From: Acinetobacter bohemicus ANC 3994
GTDB taxonomy: Bacteria > Pseudomonadota > Gammaproteobacteria > Pseudomonadales > Moraxellaceae
Assembly (NCBI RefSeq): GCF_000367925.1
Contig: NZ_KB849164.1
Coordinates: forward strand, 1,144,898-1,208,897
Reading direction: 5' to 3'
DNA: 64,000 bases
This document shows, one piece after another, positions 9,044 through 18,815 of the stretch. The position numbers were made by a program, and so were the translations under genes. Every line of letters begins with the position of its first letter. The first letter of the stretch is position 1. Below the pieces are notes generated by a model. The model was not told the origin of the DNA. It searched no databases and was given only the letters and a program-made list of their open reading frames with translations.

Positions 9044-9071
9044 AAGTGATTGGCATTTATGCCAATCACTT
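9044..9071 (+). terminator. Hairpin between convergent tetR and lysR genes
   Basis: AAGTGATTGGCA pairs with TGCCAATCACTT in a 12-bp perfect stem with a four-base loop. The T-run behind it is weak (TCCCATCC), so termination efficiency is uncertain. Confidence 0.5.
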
Positions 9072-9136
9072 TCCCATCCTTATAAATTTAAGTGATGCAA
9101 GTAATCGAAAACTCTAAACCCTATCTTATGCTTTGA

Positions 9137-10072
9137 TTATTGCTGAATAATGCCATAGCTTGAACCATCTAAATCATTCATTTGACTAAATAATTCATAA
9201 CACATCTGACGCAACCATTGATGGCTGGTTTTATGATGACAGGACATATGCCAATATTGTTTTACGGCATAGGTTGGAAAGGTAATTGGGGCATCAAAAA
9301 TTTGTAAATTACCACGTGACAATAAAACTTCACTTAAATAATAAGGCACCGTCGCAATTGCATCGGTTTCCTGAACCACCAGCCCGACCCCTAAATAACT
9401 CGGGAGTCGCATTAAAATATTCCGTTTTAATTCTAAATTTAACAGTTCATTTTCAATATGGTAATGCCCCATTCCTGCATCAATATCAATATGTGACTCA
9501 CTTAAATATTGTTCAATCGTCAAATTATTACTATTAAGTCGAGGGTGGTTTTTTGAAGCAATCACCACATAATATTGTTCAAATAATTTTTGTTGATAAA
9601 AACCATTTTCCAGATTTGGCAAAAAACCAATGGCTAAATCAATTTCACCATTGGCCATTTGATAACTGGTTTCAGAGGTAATACCGCGAACATTTAAACG
9701 AATATGTGAAGCGTGTTTTTTTAAATACTGGGAAATTTTAGGCAATAAAACCAAATGTGAAACATCGGTCATGGCAATGGTAAATTTCTGCTGTGAAGTC
9801 GATTGGTCAAAATTAATGGTAAAATTATTAATAATCTCAACCTTACTCAGCGCCTCACTAACCAAAGGAAAAAGTTGTTTAGAAAGTTCGGTTGGAACCA
9901 TCTCATTACCGATCCTTAAAAAAAGAGGATCGTTATAATGTTGTCTGATTTTATTCAGAATGTTACTGACTGTCGGTTGACTCATCGACAGATATTCGGC
10001 TGCAAGCGAAACACTTTTATATTTATAAATATACAGAAAAACACTGAGTAATTTACAGTCAAGCTCAAACAC
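9137..10072 (-). CDS. LysR family transcriptional regulator
   Basis: 311 residues with an N-terminal winged helix (SVSLAAEYLSMSQPTVSNIL, about residues 19-38) and a periplasmic-binding-like effector domain (FTIAMTDVSHLVLLPKISQY and NGEIDLAIGFLPNL). The effector domain resembles the NahR/NodD/LinR branch, where DxxxxxLLPxL is typical. The adjacent genes are convergent tetR and, across 360 bp, cysK transcribed toward it; no divergent target is visible. The regulated genes therefore cannot be named. Confidence 0.82.
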   Translation of the reverse strand: MFELDCKLLSVFLYIYKYKSVSLAAEYLSMSQPTVSNILNKIRQHYNDPLFLRIGNEMVPTELSKQLFPLVSEALSKVEIINNFTINFDQSTSQQKFTIAMTDVSHLVLLPKISQYLKKHASHIRLNVRGITSETSYQMANGEIDLAIGFLPNLENGFYQQKLFEQYYVVIASKNHPRLNSNNLTIEQYLSESHIDIDAGMGHYHIENELLNLELKRNILMRLPSYLGVGLVVQETDAIATVPYYLSEVLLSRGNLQIFDAPITFPTYAVKQYWHMSCHHKTSHQWLRQMCYELFSQMNDLDGSSYGIIQQ

Positions 10073-10263
10073 TAATCGAAGTCCTACTATTTTCTATATG
10101 TAACGGTGATACATCATCGACTTTTTTAGACAAATTTCCAATGTCCATTTATTCCGAATATGCTGTGTCAGCAAAATTAAATGATGATTCATATTATAAA
10201 TGAATAACGATAGACAAAAATAGACTTTTACATACCAGATTTTTCGATTACTAGATAAAATTT

Positions 10264-10377
10264 ATAAAGGCTTACTTAACAATTGAACGTTTAGAACAGC
10301 GTGGATTTGGAAATACAGGATATCTATTACACATTTCTGAATACTATAAAAATAATGATGCAATCTGTTTGACTTAA
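10264..10377 (+). pseudogene. Possible gene remnant of 37 codons
   Basis: The frame reads KAYLTIERLEQRGFGNT then GYLLHISEYYKNND and stops with TAA. It has protein-like composition but no start codon, and a stop codon lies just upstream. It may be the 3' end of a decayed gene in the lysR-cysK interval. Chance cannot be excluded. Confidence 0.25.
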
Positions 10378-10406
10378 AGCTGATTTTTTCAGATTTAAGT
10401 CAAACA
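10366..10406 (-). terminator. Terminator-like hairpin downstream of cysK
   Basis: TGTTTGACTTAAA pairs perfectly with TTTAAGTCAAACA (13 bp), with a smaller hairpin in the loop. It lies 29 bp beyond the cysK stop; no long T-run follows on the minus strand. Confidence 0.5.
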
Positions 10407-10434
10407 TTGAAACGATGAGCTAAAAAACTAAAAA

Positions 10435-11433
10435 CTATTCAGCAGAAATATCTTCAAATAATACAGAAGACAAATAACGCTCACCGGCATCAGGGAAAAT
10501 CACCACAATGGTTTTTCCCGCATTTTCAGGGCGTGCTGCCAATTCAGCTGCGGCTGCCATTGCTGCACCACTTGAAATTCCTACCAAAATGCCTTCCTGT
10601 GTTGCTGTTTTACGTGCCCATTCAATCGCTTTAGCACCTTCAATAGCAATCACTTCATCGACTAAATCTAAATCTAGATTTTTAGGAATAAAATTCGCAC
10701 CAATGCCTTGGATTTTATGTGGTCCAGGGGTCAATGCCTCACCACGTTTGCTTTGCCCAATAATTGGCGATTCAGCTGGTTCAACTGCAACTGAATAAAG
10801 CGGTTGATTTTTAACTTGCTCAAAATAGCGAGAAATACCCGTAATCGTACCACCCGTACCTACGCCAGCAACTAAAATATCAACCTTACCCCCTGTCGCT
10901 TCCCAAATTTCTGGGCCAGTGGTCTGCTCATGAATTTTAGGATTGGCTGGGTTTTCAAATTGTTGTGGTAAATAATATAACTCAGGTTGTTCAGTGGCTA
11001 AACGAACTGCTTCATCAACGGCACCTTTCATCCCTTTTGCAGGTTCAGTCAGCACCAAGTTCGCACCAAAGGCTTTTAACACTTTACGGCGTTCAATACT
11101 CATACTTGCAGGCATAGTTAAAGTAATCGCATAGCCTTTTGCAGCAGCAACAAATGCAAGCGCAATCCCCGTATTACCACTGGTGGGTTCTACAATATGC
11201 ATGCCCGGTTTCAGTAAACCTTTTTCTTCAGCATCTGCAATTAAAGCTGCACCGATACGGCATTTCACAGAAAAAGCAGGATTACGGCTTTCAATTTTAG
11301 CCAATACTGTAGCAGGTGACGAAATTGAACGATTAATACGAATCAATGGCGTGTTGCCAATCGCTTCAGCATTATTGCTATAAACCGCGATACCTAAATT
11401 TTTTGGTGTTGGAAAAGCAGAATCTGTACTCAT
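10435..11433 (-). CDS. cysK: Cysteine synthase A (O-acetylserine sulfhydrylase)
   Basis: 332 residues from the ATG at 11433, which follows AAGGAG at optimal distance; the 18-residue upstream extension to 11487 is unlikely. A PLP enzyme making cysteine from O-acetylserine and sulfide. GNTPLIRINR starts the fold, the PLP lysine is in NPAFSVKCRIGAALI, the substrate loop is EPTSGNTGIALAF, and the PLP phosphate loop is GVGTGGTITGISRYF. GISSGAAMAAA near the end is typical. It stands alone, convergent with lysR and divergent from plsB. CysM is less likely given the CysK-like SVKCRIGA motif. Confidence 0.92.
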   Translation of the reverse strand: MSTDSAFPTPKNLGIAVYSNNAEAIGNTPLIRINRSISSPATVLAKIESRNPAFSVKCRIGAALIADAEEKGLLKPGMHIVEPTSGNTGIALAFVAAAKGYAITLTMPASMSIERRKVLKAFGANLVLTEPAKGMKGAVDEAVRLATEQPELYYLPQQFENPANPKIHEQTTGPEIWEATGGKVDILVAGVGTGGTITGISRYFEQVKNQPLYSVAVEPAESPIIGQSKRGEALTPGPHKIQGIGANFIPKNLDLDLVDEVIAIEGAKAIEWARKTATQEGILVGISSGAAMAAAAELAARPENAGKTIVVIFPDAGERYLSSVLFEDISAE

Positions 11434-11699
11434 TTTAACTCCTTGAGCGATTTTTGATTTTAAAGTCATGGCGTCATCATAAGCCATTTATACATTGAAG
11501 ATAAGCTTTTCTAATTCAATTTTTATGCAACTTTACTGGCTTATTTAAAGCTAAAAAATAGAAATTTTGTTGATCATCAACATTCAAATTTTCTTACCTA
11601 GTTACAACTTAAATGACTTATTTGTCATCAATAAAGTTTGTATTTATTCATGTTATTGCACACAATATCATTCAAATGAAAACTAATTTAGGGAATACG

Positions 11700-14198
11700 A
11701 TGTCTAATAAGGGTTATAGCCGATTCTATCGCCAATTTACGCAAAAACTCCTAGATAAGATCGTCACTCCTCAAGTCTTAGGCAACACCACCGAATTAGA
11801 AAAAAATATAGAAAACCAATTCGAGAACAAATTAATCTGTTATGTGTTGCAAGATTCATCGCTAAGTAACACGGTATTAATCGACACTGAAGCCAAAGCG
11901 CGTAAACTGCCTTCTGTTTTTGCCCCTTTAATGATTCAAGAATTTCAAGAAGAAGATTCAATATTGGCATTGAATATGCCCAGCTCAAAAAGTGAGGCTT
12001 ATCATTATTCGGCAAAATTGATTCGAATGATTGAAGTGTTAGAAAAATACCCTGAATACGATATTGAACTTGTGCCTGTGACTGTTTTATGGGGACGCTC
12101 ACCTGAATATGAAGATTCTTGGTTTAAGGCTTTATTTTCTGATGCTTGGTCTACCCCATCCAAATTAAAACAAGCCTTGAATATTTCCTTATATGGGCGT
12201 GAAAACTACATTGAGTTTCACAAACCTATTTCACTGAAAGCTGCAATTGAAAAAGCCAAAGTTGAACGTCCAAACTTTTCTCCTGCGCATTCTATTGTCA
12301 AAGAACTCAATTCAAATTTTAATAAATACAAAGAAGCCATTTTAGGCCCCGATTTATCAGATCGTCGTAATCTGATTAATAAATTAATGAAAACTGAAAC
12401 AGTTCAAGACGCGATTCGCAAAGAAAGTATTGATCATAAAATTAGTATGTTTGAAGCCGAAAATCGTGCCAAAGGTTATTTAACCGAAGTGGTTTCTGAT
12501 TTTTCATATTCAACTTTGCGTTTTGCTGAAATTGCGCTCACCAAGTTATGGACGCAGCTATATGATGGTATTGAAGTGCATAATTTCGATACCGTCCGCG
12601 AGTTAGCCAAAGATTATGAAATTGTCTATACGCCTTGTCATCGCAGTCATATCGACTACTTGCTGCTCTCTTATGTGATTTTCAATCGCGGCTTAATGGT
12701 TCCGCATATTGCAGCCGGTATTAACTTAAATTTACCTGTAGTCGGGCAAATCATGCGTGGTGCTGGCGCTTATTTTATTCGTCGAACCTTTAGTGGAAAT
12801 GAATTATATACTTCTGTTTTTAAAGAATATTTACACAGTCTTTTATCACGAAATACACCGTTAGAATACTTTATTGAAGGTGGACGTTCACGTACAGGTC
12901 TGCTGTTACCACCGAAAAAAGGCATGCTTTCGATGACCGTGCAAAGCCATTTACGTGGTGCAACCAAACCGATTGCTTTTATTCCAACCTATTTTGGCTA
13001 TGAAAAGTTAATAGAAGGTACATCTTACTTAAATGAATTAAATGGCAAACCCAAGGAAGCCGAATCGATTTGGGGCATTTTAAGTTCAGCACGAAAAATT
13101 GAAAAAATCTTTGGTCAAGTGCATGTCAATTTTGGTGAGCCTATTTTTCTCGATCAAGTTTTAACAGCCAATCATGCAGATCAGATCAAATTAAATATTC
13201 ATGATGAATTACCACAACCTGTCATTCAAACTGTAGACCAAGTGGCAAATTCAATTTTAGAAAACATTAATAAAGCGGTTGTGGTCAATCCTATTTCATT
13301 GATCTCACTTATTTTATTAAATACAGAAAATCATGCTTTAAATGAAAATGATTTAATCTCGCAAATTGAACAGTATCGTTATTTACTCAATAACGTAAAA
13401 TACGATCCAAGAATGATGATGACTGAGTTATCTACTGTTGATATTATTCAATATGCCATCAAGTTAAAACAAGTTGAATCTTTTAGCCAAAATAATGAAA
13501 CCTGGATTCGTGTTGCCGAAAGTCAAAGAATTTTACTCAGTTATTTTAGTAACAATATCTTGCACTGTTTTATTCTTCCGGCATTAGTTGCCATGCTGAT
13601 TCAGTCTTATAAAAAAGTCTCATGTCATTATTTAATCGACACCATCAAAAATATGTATCCTTATTTTAAAGAAGAGTTCTTCTTAAAATGGAATTTAGAT
13701 GAATTAGAAAATGAAATTAGTTCAATTATAAATAGTTTAGACCATTTAGGCTGGATTATTCTTCAAGATAATACGGTTTCAATGACATTAGATGAGCACA
13801 TGCAAAGTAAGCTTTTATCACTCGCACATTTATCCAGTGCTAGCCTGAATAATATGCTGATCATTTCAGCATTACTGCAACAATATGCTCCAACTCAGTC
13901 GTTGACGCTCAAAGAGTTAGAAAACATGAGCAAAGCTGTATTACAAAAACTTTCTCAAACGCAAAAAATTCAGTCTGGTTATTATTTTGATAGTGCGACC
14001 TTAAAAAGCTTTATTTCAATCCTTAAACAAAATGCTGCATTGAGTGTTAAAGATGATTGCCTTGTGATCAGTGATGATTTTGAAGAAAAAATATCAGCTA
14101 TTTTTAGTTGGTATGATTCTGAAATGCAGCAAGCAATAATTACAGCACTTCATTTTACTGAAAAAGAATTAAAAGGATTTAAACAATCTAGTAAATAA
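11700..14198 (+). CDS. plsB: Glycerol-3-phosphate 1-O-acyltransferase
   Basis: 832 residues from the ATG at 11700 (in-frame upstream codons from 11613 lack PlsB similarity). PlsB is a membrane-associated enzyme acylating sn-glycerol-3-phosphate at position 1, the first step of phospholipid synthesis. The four acyltransferase blocks are present in order: CHRSHIDYLLLS (HX4D), GAYFIRRTF, YFIEGGRSRTG, and AFIPTYFGYEKLIEG, followed by KIFGQVHVNFGEPIFL. Length and the long regulatory C-terminus match the gammaproteobacterial PlsB. It is a single gene, divergent from cysK. Confidence 0.95.
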   Translation: MSNKGYSRFYRQFTQKLLDKIVTPQVLGNTTELEKNIENQFENKLICYVLQDSSLSNTVLIDTEAKARKLPSVFAPLMIQEFQEEDSILALNMPSSKSEAYHYSAKLIRMIEVLEKYPEYDIELVPVTVLWGRSPEYEDSWFKALFSDAWSTPSKLKQALNISLYGRENYIEFHKPISLKAAIEKAKVERPNFSPAHSIVKELNSNFNKYKEAILGPDLSDRRNLINKLMKTETVQDAIRKESIDHKISMFEAENRAKGYLTEVVSDFSYSTLRFAEIALTKLWTQLYDGIEVHNFDTVRELAKDYEIVYTPCHRSHIDYLLLSYVIFNRGLMVPHIAAGINLNLPVVGQIMRGAGAYFIRRTFSGNELYTSVFKEYLHSLLSRNTPLEYFIEGGRSRTGLLLPPKKGMLSMTVQSHLRGATKPIAFIPTYFGYEKLIEGTSYLNELNGKPKEAESIWGILSSARKIEKIFGQVHVNFGEPIFLDQVLTANHADQIKLNIHDELPQPVIQTVDQVANSILENINKAVVVNPISLISLILLNTENHALNENDLISQIEQYRYLLNNVKYDPRMMMTELSTVDIIQYAIKLKQVESFSQNNETWIRVAESQRILLSYFSNNILHCFILPALVAMLIQSYKKVSCHYLIDTIKNMYPYFKEEFFLKWNLDELENEISSIINSLDHLGWIILQDNTVSMTLDEHMQSKLLSLAHLSSASLNNMLIISALLQQYAPTQSLTLKELENMSKAVLQKLSQTQKIQSGYYFDSATLKSFISILKQNAALSVKDDCLVISDDFEEKISAIFSWYDSEMQQAIITALHFTEKELKGFKQSSK

Positions 14199-14226
14199 TC
14201 ATCAGCTCATGATATTTTGCACCAGC

Positions 14227-14267
14227 ATAAGGCATTTATCTTAAATTAAGTGCCTTATTTTAATTTA
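14227..14267 (+). terminator. plsB terminator
   Basis: ATAAGGCA and TGCCTTAT form a stem around a 16-base loop, followed by TTTTAATTT, 29 bp beyond the plsB stop. Confidence 0.6.
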
Positions 14268-14331
14268 TATAAGAATATTTGATATTAATGTTCATTAAAA
14301 AGAATTGAAAATATAACTTTTTCTTAATGTA

Positions 14332-14344
14332 TTCAATTATTGAA
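14332..14344. promoter_or_regulatory. Dyad upstream of the ArsR-type gene, candidate operator
   Basis: TTCAAT and ATTGAA surround a single central T, a perfect 13-bp dyad 44 bases before the regulator ATG. ArsR repressors usually bind such sites for autoregulation; the assignment rests on position and symmetry. Confidence 0.4.
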
Positions 14345-14387
14345 GCATTATACTGCATGTATTAGTGTCAAGTAACATGAGAAATAT

Positions 14388-14705
14388 ATGAACACCGATC
14401 TTGAAATTGCATCTATGCATGATTCTGTGGATATTGTCGTCACCATATTAAAATCATTAGCCAATACAGATCGTTTACTTATTTTATGTCACCTTGCTAA
14501 ACAAGAGTTAAATGTTTCACAAATAGAAGAAATAACACAAATTAATCAGCCGACTTTATCGCAACAATTGATGATGTTACGCAAAAGTGATGTGGTTTCT
14601 ACTCGCCGTGATGGTAAGCAAATTTTTTATTCCATTAAAGATGAAAAGTTAGTGCACGTATTAAATACGCTATATCAATTATATTGCCCTAAAAATATAA
14701 TTTAA
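14388..14705 (+). CDS. ArsR family repressor of the BigR/SqrR/YgaV persulfide-sensor type
   Basis: 105 residues. The winged helix is NVSQIEEITQINQPTLSQQL followed by MMLRKSDVVSTRRDGKQIFY, the QPTLSQQL recognition helix being characteristic of BigR/SqrR/YgaV. Cys34 (LLILCHLAK) and Cys100 (YQLYCPK) are 66 residues apart, the same spacing as the reactive pair of SqrR (Cys41/Cys107) and BigR (Cys42/Cys108). Metal-site motifs of classical ArsR (ELCVCDL) are absent. It is 101 bp upstream of a SulP anion transporter in the same direction with a dyad between, so it probably controls sulfur or sulfite transport in response to reactive sulfur species. A BigR has been reported in A. baumannii. Confidence 0.8.
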   Translation: MNTDLEIASMHDSVDIVVTILKSLANTDRLLILCHLAKQELNVSQIEEITQINQPTLSQQLMMLRKSDVVSTRRDGKQIFYSIKDEKLVHVLNTLYQLYCPKNII

Positions 14706-14779
14706 TCAGATAAATAGCATAAAATTAAATAAAGAACTTTATTCGGTTAAGACTTCTTAGCATTTTTTGTGCATAATAT

Positions 14780-14800
14780 ATCTAAAATAATGATTTAGAT
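14780..14800. promoter_or_regulatory. Dyad just before the SulP start codon, candidate operator
   Basis: ATCTAAA (14780-14786) and TTTAGAT (14794-14800) are perfect 7-bp arms with a 7-bp spacer, ending six bases before the SulP ATG. It overlaps where ribosomes or the promoter would bind, suiting repression by the upstream ArsR-type protein. Confidence 0.5.
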
Positions 14801-14806
14801 TTAGGT

Positions 14807-16534
14807 ATGTCAGATTTAAATTCTCGCTTCATGACATTATTGCCTGCTTGGCAATGGCTTCGTAAATATAACCAAGCTAAATTTAAATCGGATCTTCTTT
14901 CTGCATTTATTGTGATTGCGATGCTGGTTCCACAAGGCATGGCTTATGCCATGCTTGCAGGTTTACCGCCTATAATGGGGCTGTATGCCAGTATCCTCCC
15001 GATGATGATCTATGCTATGGTCGGTGGTAGCCCTACGCTTTCTATTGGTCCTGTTGCAATTATTTCCATGATGACCTTTGCGACTTTAAATCCATTGTTT
15101 GAAGTCGGCTCCCCAGTCTATATACAAGCGGCTTGTTTACTGGCTTTTATGGTTGGCGTCATTTCATTATTGTTAGGTCTGTTAAAATTTGGCTTTCTCA
15201 TTCAACTCATTAGCCATCCTGTCATTAAGAGTTTTATTATTGCTTCGGCATTACTTATCGCTTTAGGACAATTCAAATTTCTGGTCGATGTGCCATTAGC
15301 AGCCAATAATATTCCTGAATTTTTACTCAGTTTTTGGCAGTACATCCGTTATAGCAATATTGAAACCTTCATTTTTGGCATGTTGTCTTTGTGCTTTCTC
15401 ATCTACATGCCAAAAATATTAAGCTCCAATGCCATTCAAAGCCGAATAGGTTCTACCGCTTTTATTTCAAAAGCCTTGCCTTTAGTCCTCGTGGTCGTTT
15501 CAATTGCTGCTGTCTATTTTCTGAACTTAAAGGAAATTGGCATTAAAACCGTCGGGGAAATCCCTTCAGGGTTTCCGCCCCTTAGCATGCCCTACTGGAA
15601 TATGGATTTGGTCATCACTTTGCTACCCGGTGCGGCCATGATTGCCATGATTAGCTTTGTCGAATCACTATCCATTGCTCAGGCGACAGCTTTACAACAA
15701 CGCAGTGACTTAAATAGCAATCAAGAGTTGGTCGCTTTAGGTTTGGCCAATTTAAGTGCCGGTTTAAGCTCTGCATTTCCAGTCACAGGAAGCTTATCTC
15801 GAACCGTTGTTAATGCAGACTCTGGGGCTAAAACTCCAATGGCCGGTGTTTTTTCATCCCTTCTAATTGTGTTGGTCAGCCTTTATTTCACAGGTTTTTT
15901 TCGTGATTTGCCTTTAGCCATTCTGGCGGCCACGATTATTGTTTCCATTTGGAAGTTAGTCGATTTCAAACCTTTTATCGAAACGTGGCGTTATTCAAAA
16001 GCAGATGGAATTGCCATGTGGATTACCTTTTTTGGGGTGGTCTGTATTGATATTTCTACAGGTTTAATTATCGGTATTGTCTCGACCTTTATACTTTTAT
16101 TGTGGCGCATTAGTCGCCCGCATATTGCGGTTATTGGCCTAATTGAAGGTACGCAACATTTTAGAAATATCCAACGTCATCATGTACTGACTTCATCTAA
16201 ATTACTTTCAATGCGCATTGATGAAAATTTAAACTTTTTAAATGCTCATATTTTTAAAGGTTTTTTAATTAATGCTGTCAGTCAGCATATTGATTTAGAA
16301 CATGTGGTGATTAATTGCTCAAGTATCAGTTCAATTGATCTAAGTGCGGTAGAAATGTTGGAGGACGTAAATGCTGAATTAAATAAATTGAATATTAAAT
16401 TACATTTATCGGAAATTAAGGGCCCTGTTATGGATAAATTACAGCATTCCAAATTATTAAAGCATTTAAGTGGGAAAATTTATCTCACTCATTTCCAAGC
16501 GATGCAGCAACTTTCACCCGAGGTTTTTAAATAA
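14807..16534 (+). CDS. SulP family inorganic anion transporter with STAS domain
   Basis: 575 residues. The membrane domain (about 20-430) starts with the SulP hallmark VPQGMAYAMLAGLPPIMGLY and has NAxSGxxxPMA-like VVNADSGAKTPMAGVFSS and a SFVESLSIAQ segment. A C-terminal STAS domain (about 450-560) contains the NCSSISSIDLSAVEML nucleotide-like loop. Family members move sulfate, bicarbonate or other anions with protons or sodium. The BigR/SqrR-like regulator directly upstream favours a sulfur oxyanion. Substrate cannot be read from sequence. Confidence 0.88.
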   Translation: MSDLNSRFMTLLPAWQWLRKYNQAKFKSDLLSAFIVIAMLVPQGMAYAMLAGLPPIMGLYASILPMMIYAMVGGSPTLSIGPVAIISMMTFATLNPLFEVGSPVYIQAACLLAFMVGVISLLLGLLKFGFLIQLISHPVIKSFIIASALLIALGQFKFLVDVPLAANNIPEFLLSFWQYIRYSNIETFIFGMLSLCFLIYMPKILSSNAIQSRIGSTAFISKALPLVLVVVSIAAVYFLNLKEIGIKTVGEIPSGFPPLSMPYWNMDLVITLLPGAAMIAMISFVESLSIAQATALQQRSDLNSNQELVALGLANLSAGLSSAFPVTGSLSRTVVNADSGAKTPMAGVFSSLLIVLVSLYFTGFFRDLPLAILAATIIVSIWKLVDFKPFIETWRYSKADGIAMWITFFGVVCIDISTGLIIGIVSTFILLLWRISRPHIAVIGLIEGTQHFRNIQRHHVLTSSKLLSMRIDENLNFLNAHIFKGFLINAVSQHIDLEHVVINCSSISSIDLSAVEMLEDVNAELNKLNIKLHLSEIKGPVMDKLQHSKLLKHLSGKIYLTHFQAMQQLSPEVFK

Positions 16535-16900
16535 CCAAAGCATGCTTCAATAATAAAATATGGTCAATGACTAAAAAATCAGCATATGAGAGAAATTGGC
16601 TTTGCGAAGCAATAGCCCCTCATTCAGCTTAAAACTAAGCTCATTGCCTACTCATTTTTGAAGTTGAAATCTATTTTACGTTTTATCAAAATGAATTTAA
16701 TGCTGTCCATTTAACACATTTATATTCTATAATTTTTTGAAATTTGAATTAAAAAATCTTTAAAAATCGAAATATCAACTTTAAAAATAAACAGTTAGTT
16801 TTTATATAAAAATTAATTTTTAGCAGTTCCCCTTTTCGGTATAAAATGCTGCGCATATTTGTAAATTTTTTAGTCTTCGTATGTCTAACAAGGCACCCTT
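16535..16900. other. Intergenic, promoter region of sstT
   Basis: 366 bp, AT-rich. No ORF, terminator or repeat stands out apart from a weak resemblance of 16593-16620 to the GC-rich repeat at 746. Confidence 0.35.
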
Positions 16901-18094
16901 ATGTTTTATGCTTTAATGCGTTTGAGTTTAGTCTCCCGAATTATTATCGCCATTATTTTAGGTATTGGCGTTGCTGTTGTGTTCCCGAATGTTGCTCCAT
17001 ATTTAAGCTTATTGGGTGACTTGTTCATTAAAGCACTTAAATCTGTTGCGCCTATTTTGGTTTTTGTCCTTGTTTTATCATCGATTGCTAATTTTAAAGT
17101 CGGACATGGTACTAACATCAAACCGATTATACTGATGTATGCTATTGGGATGCTTTTAGCAGCGTTTACCTCAGTCATTGTCAGTATTGTATTTCCAAGT
17201 ACGTTGTTTCTGGACATCTCTACACAAGCCGATTTACAACCACCCGGTAGCTTAAGTGAAATTTTCAAAAATCTACTTTTAAGCTTTGTGGCGAATCCTG
17301 TGACTGCCATTAGTGAAGCAAACTTCATTGGTATTTTGGCGTGGGCTGTTGCTTTGGGTGCTGCATTTCGTCACGCAAGTGAAACCACCAAAGTGGTGTT
17401 GACGGATGCTGCAACAGCAGTCAACCATGTCATCCGTTTAGTGATTAATTTTGCTCCTGTGGGTATTTTTGGTCTGGTTGCTGTTACATTTGCTGAAGCA
17501 GGCTTAAGTACACTAGAAAGCTACGCTCACTTATTGGCTGTGCTGATTGGCACGATGTTTTTTGTTGCATTGGTCATCAACCCAATTATGGTGGCATTTG
17601 TTACACGTAAAAACCCATACCCTTTAGTGTTTCAATGTCTACGTGAAAGTGGTATCACTGCCTTTTTTACCCGTAGTTCGGCTGCAAATATTCCAGTCAA
17701 CTTGGATTTAGCCAAGCGTTTAGGGGTCAATGAATCCACTGCAAATGTGGCTATTCCATTAGGTGCAACCATTAATATGGCTGGTGCAGCTGTCACCATC
17801 ACCGTACTGACCTTAGCAACTGTCAACACTTTGGGAATTGCGACTGATTTCACCACGATGTTGATTTTATCTGTGATCGCAACTGTTTCAGCATGTGGCG
17901 CATCTGGTGTTGCAGGTGGTTCTTTACTGCTTATTCCTGTGGCTTGTGGCTTATTTGGGATTAGTTCTGATATTGCCATGCAAGTGGTTGCCATTGGTAT
18001 GGTGATTAGTGTGTTACAGGATTCAACTGAAACTGCATTAAATTCTTCTACAGATGTGCTTTTTACTGCTGCTGTTGACCGCGGTTTAGATTAA
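16901..18094 (+). CDS. sstT: Serine/threonine:Na+ symporter
   Basis: 397 residues, all hydrophobic segments. It belongs to the dicarboxylate/amino acid:cation symporter family: the TRSSAANIPVNLDLAKRLG stretch corresponds to the first re-entrant loop, VAIPLGATINMAGAAVTITV to transmembrane segment 7 with its NMxG motif, and ACGASGVAGGSLLLIPVACG to the second re-entrant loop. The TRSSAANIPVN signature separates SstT from GltP/DctA. It is followed after 32 bp by a YoaK-like gene in the same direction. Role: uptake of L-serine and L-threonine with sodium. Confidence 0.92.
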   Translation: MFYALMRLSLVSRIIIAIILGIGVAVVFPNVAPYLSLLGDLFIKALKSVAPILVFVLVLSSIANFKVGHGTNIKPIILMYAIGMLLAAFTSVIVSIVFPSTLFLDISTQADLQPPGSLSEIFKNLLLSFVANPVTAISEANFIGILAWAVALGAAFRHASETTKVVLTDAATAVNHVIRLVINFAPVGIFGLVAVTFAEAGLSTLESYAHLLAVLIGTMFFVALVINPIMVAFVTRKNPYPLVFQCLRESGITAFFTRSSAANIPVNLDLAKRLGVNESTANVAIPLGATINMAGAAVTITVLTLATVNTLGIATDFTTMLILSVIATVSACGASGVAGGSLLLIPVACGLFGISSDIAMQVVAIGMVISVLQDSTETALNSSTDVLFTAAVDRGLD

Positions 18095-18126
18095 GATAGT
18101 CATTATTAAGTATTTTTTATGACGTT

Positions 18127-18801
18127 ATGCCTTTTCAAACTTTACCGCCTTGGGTGCAATTAGGTACTTTTTTTCTTGCAGTAAATGCAGGAATGATTAA
18201 CGTCCTTGGACTGGTGACGGTATTGCATCAGTCCGTTTCACATATGACAGGCAATGTCAGCATGTTGACGATGGCTTTGCTACATGGGCAACCAAACACC
18301 ATCATCTACTTAGCCTTAGTTGTTCTATGTTATGTGGTCGGTTCATTTTATAGCGGATTTATTCTTGGAAATAGCCACTTTAGTTTAGGGCGCCGTTATG
18401 GTTTACCTTTAAACTTGGTGGCTTTTTTTATTGTCCTATGTTGGGCTTTTTTGCCCTATTTTCCGCGTTATGCCTTACTTTGGGCATGTGTAGCGATGGG
18501 CGTACAAAATGCGATGATCAGCCACTACAAAGGCACAATTATTCGCACCACCCATTTGTCTGGTGTTTTGACTGATTTAGGTTTAGCGTTAGGTTATCGC
18601 TTACGTGGCTTAAATGTAGATCGAAGACGAATTATTCTACATCTAGTCATCTTATTTGGGTTTTTCTTGGGTGGCTTGGTTGCCAGTATGATTTATCCTT
18701 ATTTAAAATTAAATTCATTCCTTGTCCCTGCGTTGTTAAGTTGGATACTGAGCATCGTATATTGGGTTATTTATTTTCGTTATCGACGTATTCAAGAGTA
18801 G
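18127..18801 (+). CDS. YoaK family (DUF1275) membrane protein
   Basis: 224 residues with about six hydrophobic segments. The N-terminal FLAVNAGMINVLGLVTVLHQ followed by SVSHMTGNVSMLTMAL is the DUF1275 signature, and MGVQNAMISHYKGTIIRTTH plus LSGVLTDLG in the middle is also typical. The biochemical role of the family is not established. It sits 32 bp after sstT and 14 bp before a DUF2058 gene, all in one direction, so the three are probably one operon. Its own start ATG at 18127 overlaps no other gene. Confidence 0.85.
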   Translation: MPFQTLPPWVQLGTFFLAVNAGMINVLGLVTVLHQSVSHMTGNVSMLTMALLHGQPNTIIYLALVVLCYVVGSFYSGFILGNSHFSLGRRYGLPLNLVAFFIVLCWAFLPYFPRYALLWACVAMGVQNAMISHYKGTIIRTTHLSGVLTDLGLALGYRLRGLNVDRRRIILHLVILFGFFLGGLVASMIYPYLKLNSFLVPALLSWILSIVYWVIYFRYRRIQE

Positions 18802-18815
18802 TTTCGGAATTTATT

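Noticed and set aside
16906..17328. 140-codon minus-strand ORF opposite sstT
   Set aside because: Antisense shadow of a membrane protein gene; composition reflects the reverse of hydrophobic codons.
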